From: Chara braunii
Taxonomy: Eukaryota; Streptophyta; Charophyceae; Charales; Characeae
DNA: 21,243 bases
Assembly: GCA_003427395.1 (NCBI GenBank)
Contig: BFEA01000542.1
Location: 645,886-667,128 of the forward strand
Direction: 5' to 3'
Under the pieces are notes generated by a model. That model made no database searches. It was not told the origin of the DNA and saw only the letters and a program-made list of their open reading frames with translations. Below, in pieces: positions 19,321 through 21,243 of this stretch. Position 1 is the first letter of the stretch; the number at the start of each line of letters is the position of its first letter. The position numbers and the translations under genes are program-made.

Positions 19321-20067
19321 GCAAGCACTACCATAGCAGCAGGGGTGACGGCGAGATGATTACGGGCGGCTGATTGATTGATCACCGGTCTATCGCGGAA
19401 GGGGCTATCTTATCTTATCTGTTTTTTTTGCAACAATTTTCAAAATGAGGGGTACGGTAATAACCTGTAGCTATAATAACCAAGACAAGACATGCGGGAT
19501 CTCAGTGGAAAAGCGGTCCTCGGTAGATTGATTACTGCCTGTCAATCACTAATCATACGAGGGTCGTCGTTCGTCGTCCATCACGACGCCGTTAATTAGT
19601 TGGTACTCTGCTTATAAGCGCGTCGATGCCGTCTCGTCCTTCGCCATGTCAGCGTCACCCCACCGTTGCGTTGTGATCTCCCAACGACGGCGGCGGCTGT
19701 TGATGCACATCAGCGTCTCCGTGGTCAGCCGCCACCACTGCGCATGGATGTCGGCTCCGAGGGGAGAAAATATGGCGCGCCGCTTTGTGCGCTGCTTGCC
19801 ATGGTTGGTCGAACTCAGACAAATAATTAACATTGCACTATTTATTGTCGGGAAGATTTCGACGCTTAGATTTCATATTGCTTCTTTTGTCTCGGGAAGA
19901 TCGTGTCACTTGCTGTTCACCTGTAGATCCCTTATCGCGGTTATCTGTAGACGGGTTGGTCGCCTCCGTGCTTATCTCTGTCCTTCCTCCTCTTGTCTTC
20001 TCTCCTCTCGTCTTTTCTCCTGCCTTCGTCCCTCCCTCCTGTCTTCCCTTCGTTACACCTGGTCGCT
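19321..20067. other. Intergenic, no gene recognised
   Basis: An AT-rich part (about 19400-19560) is followed by more balanced sequence. Open frames at 19646-20104 and 19833-20429 have no recognisable domains. Confidence 0.4.
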
Positions 20068-20340
20068 ACTCGTTGTGGATCCCGACACACGACCTCGCCG
20101 TTAGCATGGCTCCAAAACGAGCCCCCTGTCGTAGTTGGCTCCTCTTGTCTTCTCTCCTCCCTCCGTCCCCCCTTCCTCTTGTCTTCTGTCCTCCCTCCGT
20201 CCCTCCGTCCTATCTTCCCGTCTTCACACGTGGCTTCTCTCTCTGCATCTTCACCCCTGGCCGCAACTCGTTGTGGATCCCGACACACGACCTCGCCGTT
20301 AGCATGGCCACAAAAGGAGTCCCCTTTCGTAATTGGGTCT
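20068..20340. repeat. Diverged tandem duplication, period 198 bp
   Basis: 20068-20110 and 20266-20308 are identical over 43 bp (start ACTCGTTGTGGATCCCGACA). Imperfect similarity continues for about 30 bp more. The period is a multiple of three, so frames on both strands stay open and carry the repeat; neither resembles a known protein. Confidence 0.85.
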
Positions 20341-20424
20341 CGCGGGCCTCGCTCCACTATACATTCTACATGGATGCGGACGCTTTCTTGACCAGGTGGA
20401 TTCGGACGAGTCCAACATTTTCAA

Positions 20425-20568
20425 TGTAGTGGACTGAGGTCCGTGACCTGTGTGCTGTTTACTCTACTGAGTGCGTCCGTCCTTTCCAGATACAGATAGA
20501 GGGTTGTGTAGTGGACTGAGGTCCGTGACCTGTGTGCTGTTTACTCTACTGAGTGCGTCCGTCCTTTC
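20425..20568. repeat. Perfect 62-bp direct repeat, period 82 bp
   Basis: 20425-20486 and 20507-20568 are identical over 62 bp (start TGTAGTGGACTGAGGTCCGT), separated by 20 bp of unrelated sequence. Identity suggests a recent duplication or an assembly effect. Confidence 0.9.
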
Positions 20569-20658
20569 TCCTCTCTCTTTTTTTTTTTTTTTTAACAAAA
20601 TTCTCCTTCTCTCTTTTGTTCTGTGGGTCACGTGGATTTTGCGGTGGATCGTGTGATT

Positions 20659-20964
20659 CAGCAATGGCTGACGCAGGTCGTGGCAGATACAGACCAGACC
20701 AGCCGTGCGATCACTGCTTCTTCTCCCCCTCCCATTGGGTCTTCTTCCCCCCTCCCATACGGTTTCTCCTCCTCTATGCATTCTTCTCCCCTTCCCCAAG
20801 CTGTCCGCGTGTGGGAGTCGACGAGGGGACGGATGACAGAAGCTCACCTTCGGTTCATCAAATACACTCCCGGAATTCCAGTCGGTGAAGTCGAAACATT
20901 GTTCTGTAATCGTAAGACCCGTGGCAAGGTCCCACTGGCACAAAGGGTTAGATTTAATGCATGA
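20659..20964 (+). other. Weak candidate coding stretch (possible terminal exon)
   Basis: The open frame up to the stop at 20964 has protein-like composition in its second half (FIKYTPGIPVGEVETLF then NRKTRGKVPLAQRVRF). It is preceded by a long pyrimidine tract and a CAG at about 20655-20659 that could act as a 3' splice site. There is no good ATG start, no recognisable domain, and no upstream exon in view. It could equally be chance. Confidence 0.18.
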
Positions 20965-21243
20965 ATCTGGATGTGTTTGTGGACAGATGCAGAACAGGGT
21001 GATTGATCTGCTCTTCTGCATCTCGGCTAAGGACGTGTCCAGATTCCGGTTGTTAATTCGATCCAACTTTGCTAGTGGGACCTAGTCCCCGGTGTGCATC
21101 CTCTTCCTCCCTCGCTCCTTTCCTCTCTACGTTTTGCTCTCTTGCGCTGTCAATTTATATGGTATAGTATATTACATTTACAGTCCTGTACTCTGAAGAT
21201 GCATGTACACCCCCGCGGCCCCCCGGTCCTCCTTTCCACCGCC
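20965..21243. other. Window end, no gene recognised
   Basis: Nothing supported. A short frame (20885-21085) overlaps the candidate stretch in another frame and has no recognisable features. Confidence 0.3.

Noticed and set aside
18998-19373. Phe/Leu/Cys-rich plus-strand and Lys-rich minus-strand frames
   Set aside because: These are composition artefacts of the T-rich tract and minisatellite.
20840-20964. Weak resemblance of PGIPVGE to the start of SRA (YDG) domains
   Set aside because: The rest of the SRA pattern (following aromatic/Arg block and GxHxP) is absent.
1-21243. CRISPR array, bacterial operon or prophage features
   Set aside because: The content is eukaryotic (gypsy element, plant-type DHHC protein, microsatellites); no spaced direct-repeat arrays or prokaryotic gene organisation are present.

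Overview
This window looks like nuclear DNA of a green plant-lineage eukaryote. The one intact gene encodes a plant-type DHHC S-acyltransferase. The rest is low-gene-density DNA carrying a decayed Ty3/gypsy LTR retrotransposon, many GA/CT/GT microsatellites, short tandem duplications and two single-N assembly gaps. A streptophyte alga such as Chara is my best guess; that is inference from gene type and genome texture, not a proven assignment.

Positions 1-11546 hold one minus-strand Ty3/gypsy element. A 123-bp direct repeat (1-123 and 11424-11546, two mismatches, ending ...CA on the plus strand) is read as the outer part of its two LTRs. The 5' LTR is about 9222-11546. The 3' LTR runs off the left edge of the window. 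Going down in coordinate, the internal order is: tRNA-like primer site, leader, gag with a zinc knuckle, aspartic protease, reverse transcriptase, RNase H, a PHD-type zinc finger, integrase (HHCC, DDE core, GPY/F-like module, no chromodomain), then a further sense-strand accessory ORF of about 670 codons, then the 3' untranslated part. The element is inactive as it stands. It has an 8-bp tandem duplication in the gag knuckle, frameshifts at C-runs, and many in-frame stops, almost all of them TGA.

Positions 11547-14696 are intergenic. They hold a two-copy 155-bp tandem repeat, a second copy of a short foldback repeat also found at the gag 5' end, and long (GA)n and (GT)n tracts that run almost up to the next start codon.

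Positions 14697-17072 are a single uninterrupted plus-strand ORF for a four-membrane-segment DHHC palmitoyltransferase with an unusually long Gly/Ala/Ser-rich C-terminal tail.

Positions 17073-21243 show no convincing gene. They are pyrimidine-rich on the plus strand: poly-C, (CT)n, T-rich minisatellite and two tandem duplications. One weak candidate coding stretch lies near 20660-20964.

The most interesting feature is the PHD finger embedded in the retrotransposon pol, together with the unrecognised accessory ORF after integrase. These suggest a gypsy lineage that may use a histone-reading module in a position other than the usual C-terminal chromodomain.
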